A stretch of 64,000 nucleotides of DNA from Candidatus Dechloromonas phosphorivorans. Its GTDB lineage: Bacteria; Pseudomonadota; Gammaproteobacteria; Burkholderiales; Rhodocyclaceae. Positions 41,088 to 49,127 of this stretch are shown here, in pieces. Under the pieces are notes generated by a model, which was not told where the DNA came from, did no database searches, and was given only the letters and a program-made list of their open reading frames with translations. How positions within the stretch are numbered: the first letter of the stretch is position 1; each line of letters opens with the position of its first letter. The stretch lies in the NCBI GenBank assembly GCA_016721185.1, contig JADKIP010000015.1:310001-374000 (forward strand), written 5' to 3'. A program made the translations under genes and the position numbers.

Positions 41088-42149
41088 ATGAAAATTCGTG
41101 TATTGGTCATCGATGACTCCGCGTTGATGCGCGGTTTGTTGACCGAAATGATCAACTCGGCACCCGACGTAGAAGTCGTTGGCGCCGCCCCGGATGCGGT
41201 CATCGCTCGTGAAATGATCAAGGCCCTCAATCCGGATGTGCTGACGCTGGACGTGCATATGCCGAAGATGGACGGCCTTGAGTTTCTCGATCGTCTGATG
41301 CGCTTGCGTCCCATGCCTGTCGTGATGGTTTCGTCCTTCACGGGTGCGGGGTCGGAAACGACCTTGAAGGCCCTTGAACTCGGTGCCGTTGATTTCATTG
41401 GCAAGCCGCGTGCCGATGGTGCCAAGCGCATCGAGGAATACGCGGAGGAATTGATCGAAAAAATTCGCGCAGCCAAAGGGGCGCGTCTGCGTCACCACGT
41501 AGCGCCAGCGCCTGTCACAACCTTACCGACCAAAGCGCCGATGACTCCTGCTCCGTTGGCAACTGCCAGGCTTGGTGCCGGCGGCAAAATCATCTTTCTG
41601 GGGGCGTCGACCGGCGGAACCGAGGCCATCAAAGAGTTTCTCATGGCCATCCCAGCCGATTGCCCGCCCATTCTGGTGGTTCAGCACATGCCTGAATCCT
41701 TTACCGCGTCATTTGCCCGTCGCCTCGACGGTCTTTGTGCCCCTCGAGTCATGGAAGCGCAAGGAAACGAGAAGGTTGAGCCGGGGACTGTCTATATCGC
41801 CCCAGGCCATTCGCATTTGCAAATTCGTCGCACGGCTGCGGGTTACGTTACCGAATTATTGGCGACGCCGCCGGTCAATCGGCATCGCCCTTCCGTTGAT
41901 GTCCTTTTCGACTCCGCCGCCGCCCTGGTCGGCCGCCAGGCGGTCGGCGTCATACTTACCGGCATGGGCAAAGACGGTGCCCAAGGTTTGTTGCGTATGC
42001 GTCAGGCTGGCGCGAGAACCTTCGGCCAGAATGAGGCCAGTTGCGTTGTCTACGGCATGCCGCGGGAGGCTTTCCTGATTGGTGCGGTCGAGGAGCAGTG
42101 GGCCTTGGAAGAGATTGGCAAGCGGGTTCTACAGGCCGCGATCCGATAA
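41088..42149 (+). CDS. cheB: Protein-glutamate methylesterase CheB
   Basis: 353 aa. An N-terminal receiver domain with Asp9-Asp10 and phospho-Asp55 (LTLDVHMPKMDG), a linker rich in Ala/Pro/Thr, and the methylesterase domain with GASTGGTEA (catalytic Ser), VQHMPESF (His) and GMGKDGAQGL (Asp). It removes methyl groups set by CheR, after phosphorylation by CheA. Confidence 0.95.
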   Translation: MKIRVLVIDDSALMRGLLTEMINSAPDVEVVGAAPDAVIAREMIKALNPDVLTLDVHMPKMDGLEFLDRLMRLRPMPVVMVSSFTGAGSETTLKALELGAVDFIGKPRADGAKRIEEYAEELIEKIRAAKGARLRHHVAPAPVTTLPTKAPMTPAPLATARLGAGGKIIFLGASTGGTEAIKEFLMAIPADCPPILVVQHMPESFTASFARRLDGLCAPRVMEAQGNEKVEPGTVYIAPGHSHLQIRRTAAGYVTELLATPPVNRHRPSVDVLFDSAAALVGRQAVGVILTGMGKDGAQGLLRMRQAGARTFGQNEASCVVYGMPREAFLIGAVEEQWALEEIGKRVLQAAIR

Positions 42150-42226
42150 ATTTTATTTGGCTTGTCGTCTATGGCAAAAGTATTAAACTAGAGCCCGGTT
42201 CAGAATCCACAAAACTAGGAAATTAC

Positions 42227-42532
42227 ATGCAAACAAACGTGCTTAAAGATGCCGGCAAGGCGGTTATAAAGTTGGTTGGGCGGTTTGATTTCAATACCCA
42301 TCGTGACTTTCGAAGTGCCTATGAGCCGCTGGTTTCCGATGCTGATATTCGTTCGGTAACCGTTGATTTTTCAGGGGTTGACTACCTGGATAGCTCGGCA
42401 CTCGGCATGTTGCTCATGCTCCGTGACAAACTCGGTGGCGCCAATAAAGAAGTAGCATTGACTGGTGTGCGTGGTAATGTAAAGCAGGTTCTTGATATTG
42501 CTAATTTTAGTAAATTGTTTAATATTTCATAA
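42227..42532 (+). CDS. STAS-domain protein, anti-sigma factor antagonist type
   Basis: 101 aa from ATG 42227 with AGGA nearby; the frame is open upstream in cheB but the family N-terminus starts here. One STAS domain with the DSSALGML motif near residue 58, whose serine is the usual phosphorylation site. A partner kinase or phosphatase is not in the window. It stands between the two chemotaxis clusters. Confidence 0.8.
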   Translation: MQTNVLKDAGKAVIKLVGRFDFNTHRDFRSAYEPLVSDADIRSVTVDFSGVDYLDSSALGMLLMLRDKLGGANKEVALTGVRGNVKQVLDIANFSKLFNIS

Positions 42533-42609
42533 AATTGAGCTTAAGCAAAACCCCACGAATGATTGAGTGTCACCCGAGAATCGGCCCGGTTGGTGGGCTT
42601 TTCTGCGGT

Positions 42610-42637
42610 TTGTCAGGTGCTCAAAAGCGTGTATTCT
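42610..42637 (+). promoter_or_regulatory. Candidate sigma70 promoter before the cheV pair
   Basis: TTGTCA (42610-42615) and TATTCT (42632-42637) with a 16-base spacer, about 60 bases before cheV. A GCCGATTG at 42670-42677 resembles a sigma28 -10, but there is no matching -35. Confidence 0.4.
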
Positions 42638-42699
42638 AGATTTTTTCGATGCCTCATCGAAAGTAAAAAGCCGATTGCTCGACGTTCGAGGGAGTAGCA

Positions 42700-43668
42700 A
42701 TGTCAGAATTGTTAAAGAATATTGATGCGAGAACCAAGCTTGCTGGAACCAACAAGCTTGAGATTCTGCTGTTTTTTCTTGGTGTCGATCATCGTACCGG
42801 GCGCCGTGAAACCTATGGCATCAATGTCTTCAAAGTGCGCGAGGTCATGCGTACGCCGATCATTACCGCCGCCCCTGAAATGCCATCCTCGGTCGAAGGC
42901 ATGGTCAGTTTGCGTGGTGCCTTGGTGCCGGTGATTGACCTGGCCAAGTACTCCGGTCTTTCGGCCGAAACGCCACGTGAAATAATGATCGTCACCGAGT
43001 ACAACGGCCACACACAAGGTTTCCTTGTTGAAGGGGTTGATACGATCCTGCGTCTGGACTGGAGCAAGATGCGCGTTCCTCCGGAAATGCTGACGGCCCA
43101 GACCGGTGGACTGGTCACGGCCGTCACTGAACTTGAAGATGGCCGTCTAGTCATGATGATGGACGTTGAGAAGGTTCTTTCCGAAACAACATCGATTGAT
43201 AGCGAAGCCATGTTCCGCGGCGTCATTCCTCTGGATCGCCCTGATGTAACCGTGTTTTATTGTGACGACTCAAGCGTTGCACGCAAGCAGATTGAGCGCA
43301 CGCTGGCTTTCATGGGCGTCAAGAGTGTGAGCGCAGTCAATGGCCGCCAGATGTGGGAGGAGATGGAAAAGATTGCCAGTTATACGCAGTCGATTGGCCA
43401 GCCCGCCTCATCCATTATCAGTTTGGTCCTGACGGATATTGAAATGCCGGAAATGGACGGCTATATCCTCACCAAGAAAATCAAGTCCGATCCTCGTTTC
43501 AACGGTGTGCCAGTCATCATGCACTCATCGTTATCTGGAATGTCGAACCAGAAGCTAGGCTCTTCGGTTGGTGTAGATGAGTATGTGCCCAAGTTTGAGC
43601 CGCAACGATTATCAGAAACATTGGCTCGGCGATTGGGTGTGGACAAATTGCCGGTCAAGGCAGAATGA
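42700..43668 (+). CDS. cheV: Chemotaxis protein CheV (CheW-receiver fusion), copy 1
   Basis: 322 aa. A CheW-like domain (INVFKVREVMRTP, VEGMVSLRGALVPVIDL) is followed by a receiver domain with Cys-Asp-Asp at its start and phospho-Asp in VLTDIEMPEMDG. CheV couples MCPs to CheA and can act as phosphate sink. GAGGGAG precedes the ATG. First gene of chemotaxis cluster 2. Confidence 0.92.
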   Translation: MSELLKNIDARTKLAGTNKLEILLFFLGVDHRTGRRETYGINVFKVREVMRTPIITAAPEMPSSVEGMVSLRGALVPVIDLAKYSGLSAETPREIMIVTEYNGHTQGFLVEGVDTILRLDWSKMRVPPEMLTAQTGGLVTAVTELEDGRLVMMMDVEKVLSETTSIDSEAMFRGVIPLDRPDVTVFYCDDSSVARKQIERTLAFMGVKSVSAVNGRQMWEEMEKIASYTQSIGQPASSIISLVLTDIEMPEMDGYILTKKIKSDPRFNGVPVIMHSSLSGMSNQKLGSSVGVDEYVPKFEPQRLSETLARRLGVDKLPVKAE

Positions 43669-43686
43669 GTATTAGCGGGGGTTGAT

Positions 43687-44625
43687 ATGGATCTCGTTCA
43701 AAACAAGAATCTTCTCGATAGCGTCGATGCGCGTACTCGCTTGGCAGGTTCCAATAAAATGGAAATTCTGCTCTTTTCATTGGGTACCCGAGAAATTTTC
43801 GGTATCAATGTCTTCAAAGTGCGCGAAGTAGGTCGGACGCCAAGGATTACCAAGACACCTAACATGCCGCGGGGGGTTGAGGGCTTGATCTCTCTACGAG
43901 GAAACGTGATTCCCGTTCTCTCGCTAGCGCCGTTCATGCAGCTGGAAGGGGTGCCGCCGGGCCTTGGCAAAACCATGATGGTGGCCGAGTATTCGAAGCG
44001 GACCCTGGGTTTTCTGGTGCATGAGGTCGATCGTATTATTCGAGTCGATTGGGAGCGAGTTAAGGCTCCAGAAAGTGTTCTTGCTTCGAATCAGGGGTTG
44101 ATTACTGCGGTCATTGAACTGGACGGTAGCAACCTTGTTTCTATTCTCGATGTTGAGCAAATTCTGGCCAATGCTTTCGGTGAAGCAATGATTGTCGATA
44201 TCACGCCGGCCAAGGTGGATGCGGGTACGAGCGTATTTTTTGTTGATGACTCAATTGTCGCGCGTCGCAAAATTGCCGAGGTGCTTGATAAGTTGGGTGT
44301 CCGCCATAAACATGCAACCAACGGCATGGAGGCCTGGACTCGCTTGCAGGGTTTGGCAACGCATGCGCTACAGAGCGGTAGCAAAATACGCGACGAGGTT
44401 CGATTGATTCTTGTCGACGCAGAAATGCCCGAAATGGACGGCTATGTGCTGACCAAAAATATCAAGTCGGATCCCCGCTTCGAGGGGGTGCCCGTGGTAA
44501 TGCATTCGTCTCTCTCTTCCGAAGCGAATCGCGCCATGGGCAAATCAGTGGGCGTCGATGCCTATGTCGCAAAATTTGATGCTGAGGCGCTGGCCGATAC
44601 CTTGCGCCCGCTGATTGAACGATAA
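43687..44625 (+). CDS. cheV: Chemotaxis protein CheV, copy 2
   Basis: 312 aa, same layout as the copy just upstream: CheW-like domain (INVFKVREVGRTP, VEGLISLRGNVIPVLSL) and receiver with FVDDS and phospho-Asp in ILVDAEMPEMDG. The pair look like an old tandem duplication, as N-terminal and receiver sequences align throughout but differ at many positions. Confidence 0.92.
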   Translation: MDLVQNKNLLDSVDARTRLAGSNKMEILLFSLGTREIFGINVFKVREVGRTPRITKTPNMPRGVEGLISLRGNVIPVLSLAPFMQLEGVPPGLGKTMMVAEYSKRTLGFLVHEVDRIIRVDWERVKAPESVLASNQGLITAVIELDGSNLVSILDVEQILANAFGEAMIVDITPAKVDAGTSVFFVDDSIVARRKIAEVLDKLGVRHKHATNGMEAWTRLQGLATHALQSGSKIRDEVRLILVDAEMPEMDGYVLTKNIKSDPRFEGVPVVMHSSLSSEANRAMGKSVGVDAYVAKFDAEALADTLRPLIER

Positions 44626-44649
44626 CAACCAAAGATTCTGGAGTAGTGC

Positions 44650-45045
44650 ATGGCAGCTGATCCGAAAATGAGATTTCTGGTGGTGGACGATTTCTCCACC
44701 ATGCGTCGTATTGTTCGTAATTTGCTCAAGGAATTGGGCTTTACGAATGTCGATGAGGCTGAAGATGGCGCGATTGCGCTGCAGAAGCTTCAAAACGGAG
44801 GTTTTGAGTTTGTCGTAACTGACTGGAATATGCCCAACATGGACGGCTTGACCTTGTTGCAGTCGATACGTGCAACGCCAAGCCTCAAGCATTTGCCCGT
44901 GTTGATGATTACGGCAGAGGCAAAAAAAGAAAATATTATCGCTGCTGCTCAGGCGGGTGCTAGCGGCTACATTGTCAAACCCTTTACGGCCGGAACCTTG
45001 TCAGAAAAACTCAACAAGATTTTCGAGAAAATGGGTCAGGCTTGA
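44650..45045 (+). CDS. cheY: Chemotaxis response regulator CheY (cluster 2)
   Basis: 131 aa, close to E. coli CheY: VVDDFSTMRRIVRNLLKELG, phospho-Asp58 (VVTDWNMPNMDGL), Thr in ITAEAKKENI and Lys in YIVKPFTA. This is the likely motor-binding CheY; cheZ follows after nine bases. Confidence 0.96.
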   Translation: MAADPKMRFLVVDDFSTMRRIVRNLLKELGFTNVDEAEDGAIALQKLQNGGFEFVVTDWNMPNMDGLTLLQSIRATPSLKHLPVLMITAEAKKENIIAAAQAGASGYIVKPFTAGTLSEKLNKIFEKMGQA

Positions 45046-45054
45046 GGCAGGATC

Positions 45055-45915
45055 ATGACAACAACTAACGATACATCCGACCTTGAAGCGCTCTTCGACT
45101 CAATTGCCGCTGATTACACACAAGTTGCTCCTGTCGTCGTGCCTGCCGTCAAGCCTGCACCCGTTGTGGCTAAAGCGCCGCCGGCCAGTGACGACAATGA
45201 TGACCTGCAAGCCTTGTTTGATAGCGTCTCGGCTGAAGCACTGACGGATCAAAAGCTTGCCTCTAGCCCTGCGGCGAGCATGAGCGAGGCCGGGGAGCCG
45301 TGGTCGCAGCAGGAAACAGTCTTCAATCGTATCGGCCAGATGGCGCGCACCTTGCACGACACTTTGAGCCAACTCGGTTACGACAAATTTCTTGAAAAAA
45401 CGGTAACGGCTTTGCCGGATGCCAAGGATCGCCTGGCATATGTCGCTAATTTGACTGAGCAGGCCGCTTGCCGGGTTCTTAACGCGACTGATGTTGCAGG
45501 GCCCTTGGTCGATGAAATCGAAAACTGTGCCCGAACGCTGGGTGAGCGCTGGAACAAGGTTTTTGCCAACCAGATGGGCGCTGAGGACTTCAAGCAGTTA
45601 GCGATAGAGACACGAGCCTTTTTGAACAGCGATTTGCCGCAAAAAACCAAAGCGACGCATGCGCAATTGACTGAAATCATGATGGCTCAGGATTTCCAGG
45701 ATCTAACCGGGCAGGTCATCAAAAAAATTGTCGCTTTGGCACAGGATCTCGAATCCAGCTTGATGAGTGTTCTGCTTGAGGTGGTTCCTGAGACCAAGCG
45801 CACCGACGAGGTTAACAGTCTGATGAATGGTCCTGTTGTCAGTGCAGAGGGGCGTACTGATGTTGTGGTTAACCAGGAGCAGGTTGATGACTTGCTCGAT
45901 AGCCTTGGTTTCTAA
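45055..45915 (+). CDS. cheZ: CheY-P phosphatase CheZ with extended N-terminus
   Basis: 286 aa, longer than E. coli CheZ (214). The catalytic motif AQDFQDLTGQVIKKIV gives Asp216 and Gln220, equal to E. coli Asp143/Gln147. The C-terminal tail EQVDDLLDSLGF is the CheY-binding helix. The N-terminal extension carries two similar stretches, DLEALFDSIAADY near residue 9 and DLQALFDSVSAEA near residue 50, divided by a Pro/Val-rich linker. They may be added CheY docking sites. Confidence 0.94.
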   Translation: MTTTNDTSDLEALFDSIAADYTQVAPVVVPAVKPAPVVAKAPPASDDNDDLQALFDSVSAEALTDQKLASSPAASMSEAGEPWSQQETVFNRIGQMARTLHDTLSQLGYDKFLEKTVTALPDAKDRLAYVANLTEQAACRVLNATDVAGPLVDEIENCARTLGERWNKVFANQMGAEDFKQLAIETRAFLNSDLPQKTKATHAQLTEIMMAQDFQDLTGQVIKKIVALAQDLESSLMSVLLEVVPETKRTDEVNSLMNGPVVSAEGRTDVVVNQEQVDDLLDSLGF

Positions 45916-45927
45916 GGAGGGTCAAAA

Positions 45928-47814
45928 ATGAGCGACTTTGCTGGCATGGAAGAGCTGCTTCAGGATTTTCTTCAGGAAGCCAGCGATCTGCTGTCCGATG
46001 TGGACAACAAACTGGTTGATCTTGAGAAAATGCCAGATGATCATGGCCTGCTCAACGAGATATTTAGAGGGTTCCACACCGTTAAAGGGGGGGCTGGTTT
46101 TCTAAATGCGACCGAACTGGTGACTCTGTGCCACCTAACCGAGAACTTGTTTGACAAGCTGCGTAATGGTGAGCTCGAACTGACCGCCAACTTGATGGAT
46201 GTCATCATGGCAGCCACTAAAGGTGTACGCGAAATGTTTGGCGAACTCGGGCAGGGGGTACAACCCCAGCCTGCTGATCCCCATGTGATTAATGCTCTCA
46301 GGGCTGCCCTCGAGGGTGAGTCGCCTGAAATACCTGCTGCTCCGGTTGCTCCGCAAGCAGTAGAGACTGCCCCGGCTTCTGATGAGCCGGACTGGAATGC
46401 ATTGCATTCGGCGGTGACAGGCAAGGAAGCTGAGCCGGTAACCCAGGGCGAACTTATTACCAAGCTGGAGGCCGAGGTGCCGCCAGCGCTTGGCGAAATA
46501 TCTGTTTCGCCACAGCCTGCTGCGGTAGCACCTACTGGCCGTCGAGCTAGCGATCAACCATCCAGTCAAGCGGCTGCAGGTCGGCGTGCCGATGAGCGGG
46601 GGCGAGAAAATACGATTCGGGTCGACACTTCTCGGCTTGATCAGGTTTTGAATCTTTCGGGTGAAATTGGCTTGACCAAGAACCGATTGACCAGCTTGCG
46701 CGTCGATATTCTGGCCGGTAAAAACGATTCAGAAACCTTGCAGGCCCTTGATCAGGCGGTGAGCCAGCTCGATTTGCTGGTTTCGGATCTGCAAAACTCG
46801 GTGATGAAGACCCGCATGCAGCCGATTGGCCGCTTGTTCCAGAAATATCCTCGCATTGCCCGGGATCTGGCTCGCCAGTTGGGTAAAGACGTTGAACTGG
46901 TGCTGGCTGGTGAAGAAACCGAAGTCGACAAGACGATGATTGAGGATCTGGCAGACCCGCTGATTCACCTGATTCGGAATGCCGTCGACCACGGCGTCGA
47001 AATGCCGGCTGAGCGTCAGGCTTCAGGCAAGCCAGTCAAGAGCTTGGTACGACTCGAGGCCAGGCAGGAAGGTGATCATATCGTTTTGATCATCGCCGAT
47101 GATGGTAAAGGCATGAGTGCGGAGCGCATTCGGGCCAAAGCAGTCGAAAAAGGTTTGGTCTCTGAAGAAGAGGCCAATATGCTTGATGAGCGGCAGAGTT
47201 TGAATCTGATTTTCCTGCCAGGTTTTTCCACGATGGCTCAGGTGTCAGCCGTTTCGGGCCGAGGCGTCGGTATGGATGTGGTTAAAACCAATATCCATAA
47301 GCTGAATGGCTCCATTGAAATTCGGTCGGAGCCGGGGAAGGGTTCAGTTTTCATTATTTCGCTGCCACTGACACTGGCTATTTTGCCGGTATTGCTGGTG
47401 CTATTGGGCGATCAACCGTTTGCGTTGCCGCTATCAATGGTTCGGGAAATTTTGCCAATCGATCAAAGTCGTATTCAAGAAGTGGGCGGCAAGGAAACGC
47501 TGGTGGTCCGTGGTGAAGTTCTGCCTGTTATTTCGTTAGCCAGTATGCTGGGCTGGCCACTTGAGCGGTATCCGGAATACGGTGTCTTTATGCAGACAAC
47601 CGAGCGTAGTTTTATTCTTGGTGTTGATAGCTTCGCCGGGCGCGATGATGCCGTGATCAAGTCGCTTGAAGACTTCCGGCCGAAGGGCGTGGCTGGCGTG
47701 ACTACTCTATCAAATGGTCAGATTGTATTGATTTTGGATATGAAGGAGCTGCTGGCTGATCTCGGTCAGCATGCCGATATGAGAGCTGGATTGCGGGCGC
47801 TCGAATTGGTCTGA
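45928..47814 (+). CDS. cheA: Chemotaxis histidine kinase CheA (cluster 2)
   Basis: 628 aa, shorter than the CheA at 28184. Hpt with phospho-His50 (FHTVKGGAGFLNA), an Ala/Pro-rich linker of about 100 residues with no clear P2 domain, P3, the P4 ATPase (NAVDHGVEMPAERQ, DDGKGMSAERI, GRGVGMDVVKTN) and the CheW-like P5 (LPLSMVREILPI, EVLPVISL). AAGGAGGG precedes the ATG. It is the last gene of cluster 2, before a strong terminator. Confidence 0.94.
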   Translation: MSDFAGMEELLQDFLQEASDLLSDVDNKLVDLEKMPDDHGLLNEIFRGFHTVKGGAGFLNATELVTLCHLTENLFDKLRNGELELTANLMDVIMAATKGVREMFGELGQGVQPQPADPHVINALRAALEGESPEIPAAPVAPQAVETAPASDEPDWNALHSAVTGKEAEPVTQGELITKLEAEVPPALGEISVSPQPAAVAPTGRRASDQPSSQAAAGRRADERGRENTIRVDTSRLDQVLNLSGEIGLTKNRLTSLRVDILAGKNDSETLQALDQAVSQLDLLVSDLQNSVMKTRMQPIGRLFQKYPRIARDLARQLGKDVELVLAGEETEVDKTMIEDLADPLIHLIRNAVDHGVEMPAERQASGKPVKSLVRLEARQEGDHIVLIIADDGKGMSAERIRAKAVEKGLVSEEEANMLDERQSLNLIFLPGFSTMAQVSAVSGRGVGMDVVKTNIHKLNGSIEIRSEPGKGSVFIISLPLTLAILPVLLVLLGDQPFALPLSMVREILPIDQSRIQEVGGKETLVVRGEVLPVISLASMLGWPLERYPEYGVFMQTTERSFILGVDSFAGRDDAVIKSLEDFRPKGVAGVTTLSNGQIVLILDMKELLADLGQHADMRAGLRALELV

Positions 47815-47837
47815 TTTCCGTGTTGGGTCAACGACTT

Positions 47838-47863
47838 GAGAGGGGGCTTGCCCCCTCTTTTTT
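47838..47863 (+). terminator. Intrinsic terminator after cheA (cluster 2)
   Basis: AGAGGGGG (47839-47846) pairs with CCCCCTCT (47851-47858) around CTTG and runs into six T. It separates chemotaxis cluster 2 from flhB. Confidence 0.88.
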
Positions 47864-47939
47864 ATTTTCAATGTTTACTCTGTTGTCATGGGCTTGCGAT
47901 GGCCTCCTGAGAAACTAGCTAAATAAACACGCGTACCTA

Positions 47940-47967
47940 TTTAATTTCTTTGGTTTTTTCCTATAAT
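47940..47967 (+). promoter_or_regulatory. Candidate promoter of flhB
   Basis: A perfect -10 TATAAT at 47962-47967 lies 20 bases before the flhB ATG, with a poor -35 (TTTAAT, 47940-47945) at 16 bases. The leader would be only about 14 nt. Confidence 0.45.
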
Positions 47968-47987
47968 AGCCTCATCAACTCCAGAAG

Positions 47988-49127
47988 ATGGCTATGGCGG
48001 AAGAGAGCGACCTCGAGAAAACGGAAGAGCCTACTGGTAGGCGATTAGAGCAGGCTCGAGAAAAAGGGCAGGTTCCACATTCTCGTGAGCTCGGTACGTT
48101 TCTGGTTTTGATTACGGCGGGTGCTACTTTCTGGACGATGGGTAGCTGGTTTATGCAGCGCTCCATGGTTATTGCCCGCAAAGCTTTTTCCTTCGAGCCG
48201 CAACATATGCATGAGCCAGCCATGATGGTGCCTCGTTTGCTCGATATTTCGCTTGACGCGCTGATTGTTTTCTCCCCGCTGTTGGCACTGTTGGTCCTGG
48301 CTTCCATCCTTCCTCCATTTTTTCTGAATGCCTGGGTTTTTTCCGCCAAGGCATTAGTGCCCGATCTGAATCGGATGAATCCGTTGACTGGGCTGGGGCG
48401 GATGTTTTCCTGGAATAGCTTGATGGAACTGGGCAAGGCGGTCCTTAAAGCGATCCTGATCGGTGGTGTTGCGGTTCTGCTGATCTGGAAGGAGCGCGAT
48501 GAAATATTCGGCCTGCTGGGTGAGCCACTTGAAACGGGTCTGGCTCATGCGGGTAATCTGGTTACTTTTTCCTTCCTGATTCTTGCTTCGACACTTGTCC
48601 TTGTCGTTGCTGCTGATGTGCCCTTCCAACTCTGGCAATACTTCGAAAAGTTGAAGATGACGAAGGAGGAGGTCAAGCAGGAGATGAAGGAAATGATGGG
48701 CGACCCGCAGGTGAAGGGGCGCATTCGCAGTCTGCAGATGCAGGCTGCCCGCAAGCGGATGATGGCCGCAGTGCCGCAGGCAAATGTCATTGTTACAAAC
48801 CCAACGCATTACGCTGTGGCGCTCTCCTATCAGGCGGGTATGGCGGCCCCCAAAGTTGTGGCCAAGGGCGTCGGGGCGATTGCCTTGAAGATTCGTGAAA
48901 TTGGTGCCGAGCATGCGGTGCCGATTATGGAGTCGCCGCCATTGGCGCGTGCGCTCTACAAACATGCCGATCTGGATGCGCCGATTCCCTCCGCCCTGTA
49001 CAACGCAGTGGCGGAGGTTCTTGCTTATATCTTCCAGCTTGCCACCTGGCGTCAGCAAGGGGGTGTTTATCCCGTGCCACCACGCAATCTGCCGGTGCCG
49101 CCCGAATTAGTGCCGGAGGCCGCGTAA
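47988..49127 (+). CDS. flhB: Flagellar export protein FlhB
   Basis: 379 aa from ATG 47988 (a second ATG at 47994 is equally possible). After the hydrophilic EKTEEPTGRRLEQAREKGQV start come four membrane helices and the cytoplasmic domain with the autocleavage site Asn271-Pro-Thr-His. Cleavage there switches export from rod/hook to filament substrates. A proline-rich tail follows. flhA is next, separated by no bases. Confidence 0.95.
   Translation: MAMAEESDLEKTEEPTGRRLEQAREKGQVPHSRELGTFLVLITAGATFWTMGSWFMQRSMVIARKAFSFEPQHMHEPAMMVPRLLDISLDALIVFSPLLALLVLASILPPFFLNAWVFSAKALVPDLNRMNPLTGLGRMFSWNSLMELGKAVLKAILIGGVAVLLIWKERDEIFGLLGEPLETGLAHAGNLVTFSFLILASTLVLVVAADVPFQLWQYFEKLKMTKEEVKQEMKEMMGDPQVKGRIRSLQMQAARKRMMAAVPQANVIVTNPTHYAVALSYQAGMAAPKVVAKGVGAIALKIREIGAEHAVPIMESPPLARALYKHADLDAPIPSALYNAVAEVLAYIFQLATWRQQGGVYPVPPRNLPVPPELVPEAA

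Noticed and set aside
42670..42677. GCCGATTG resembling a sigma28 -10 before cheV
   Set aside because: No TAAA-type -35 element at the required distance.
47889..47904. Sigma54-like TGGGCTTGCGATGGCC before flhB
   Set aside because: GG and GC have the right spacing but the surrounding bases fit poorly; the TATAAT nearer the gene is the better candidate.
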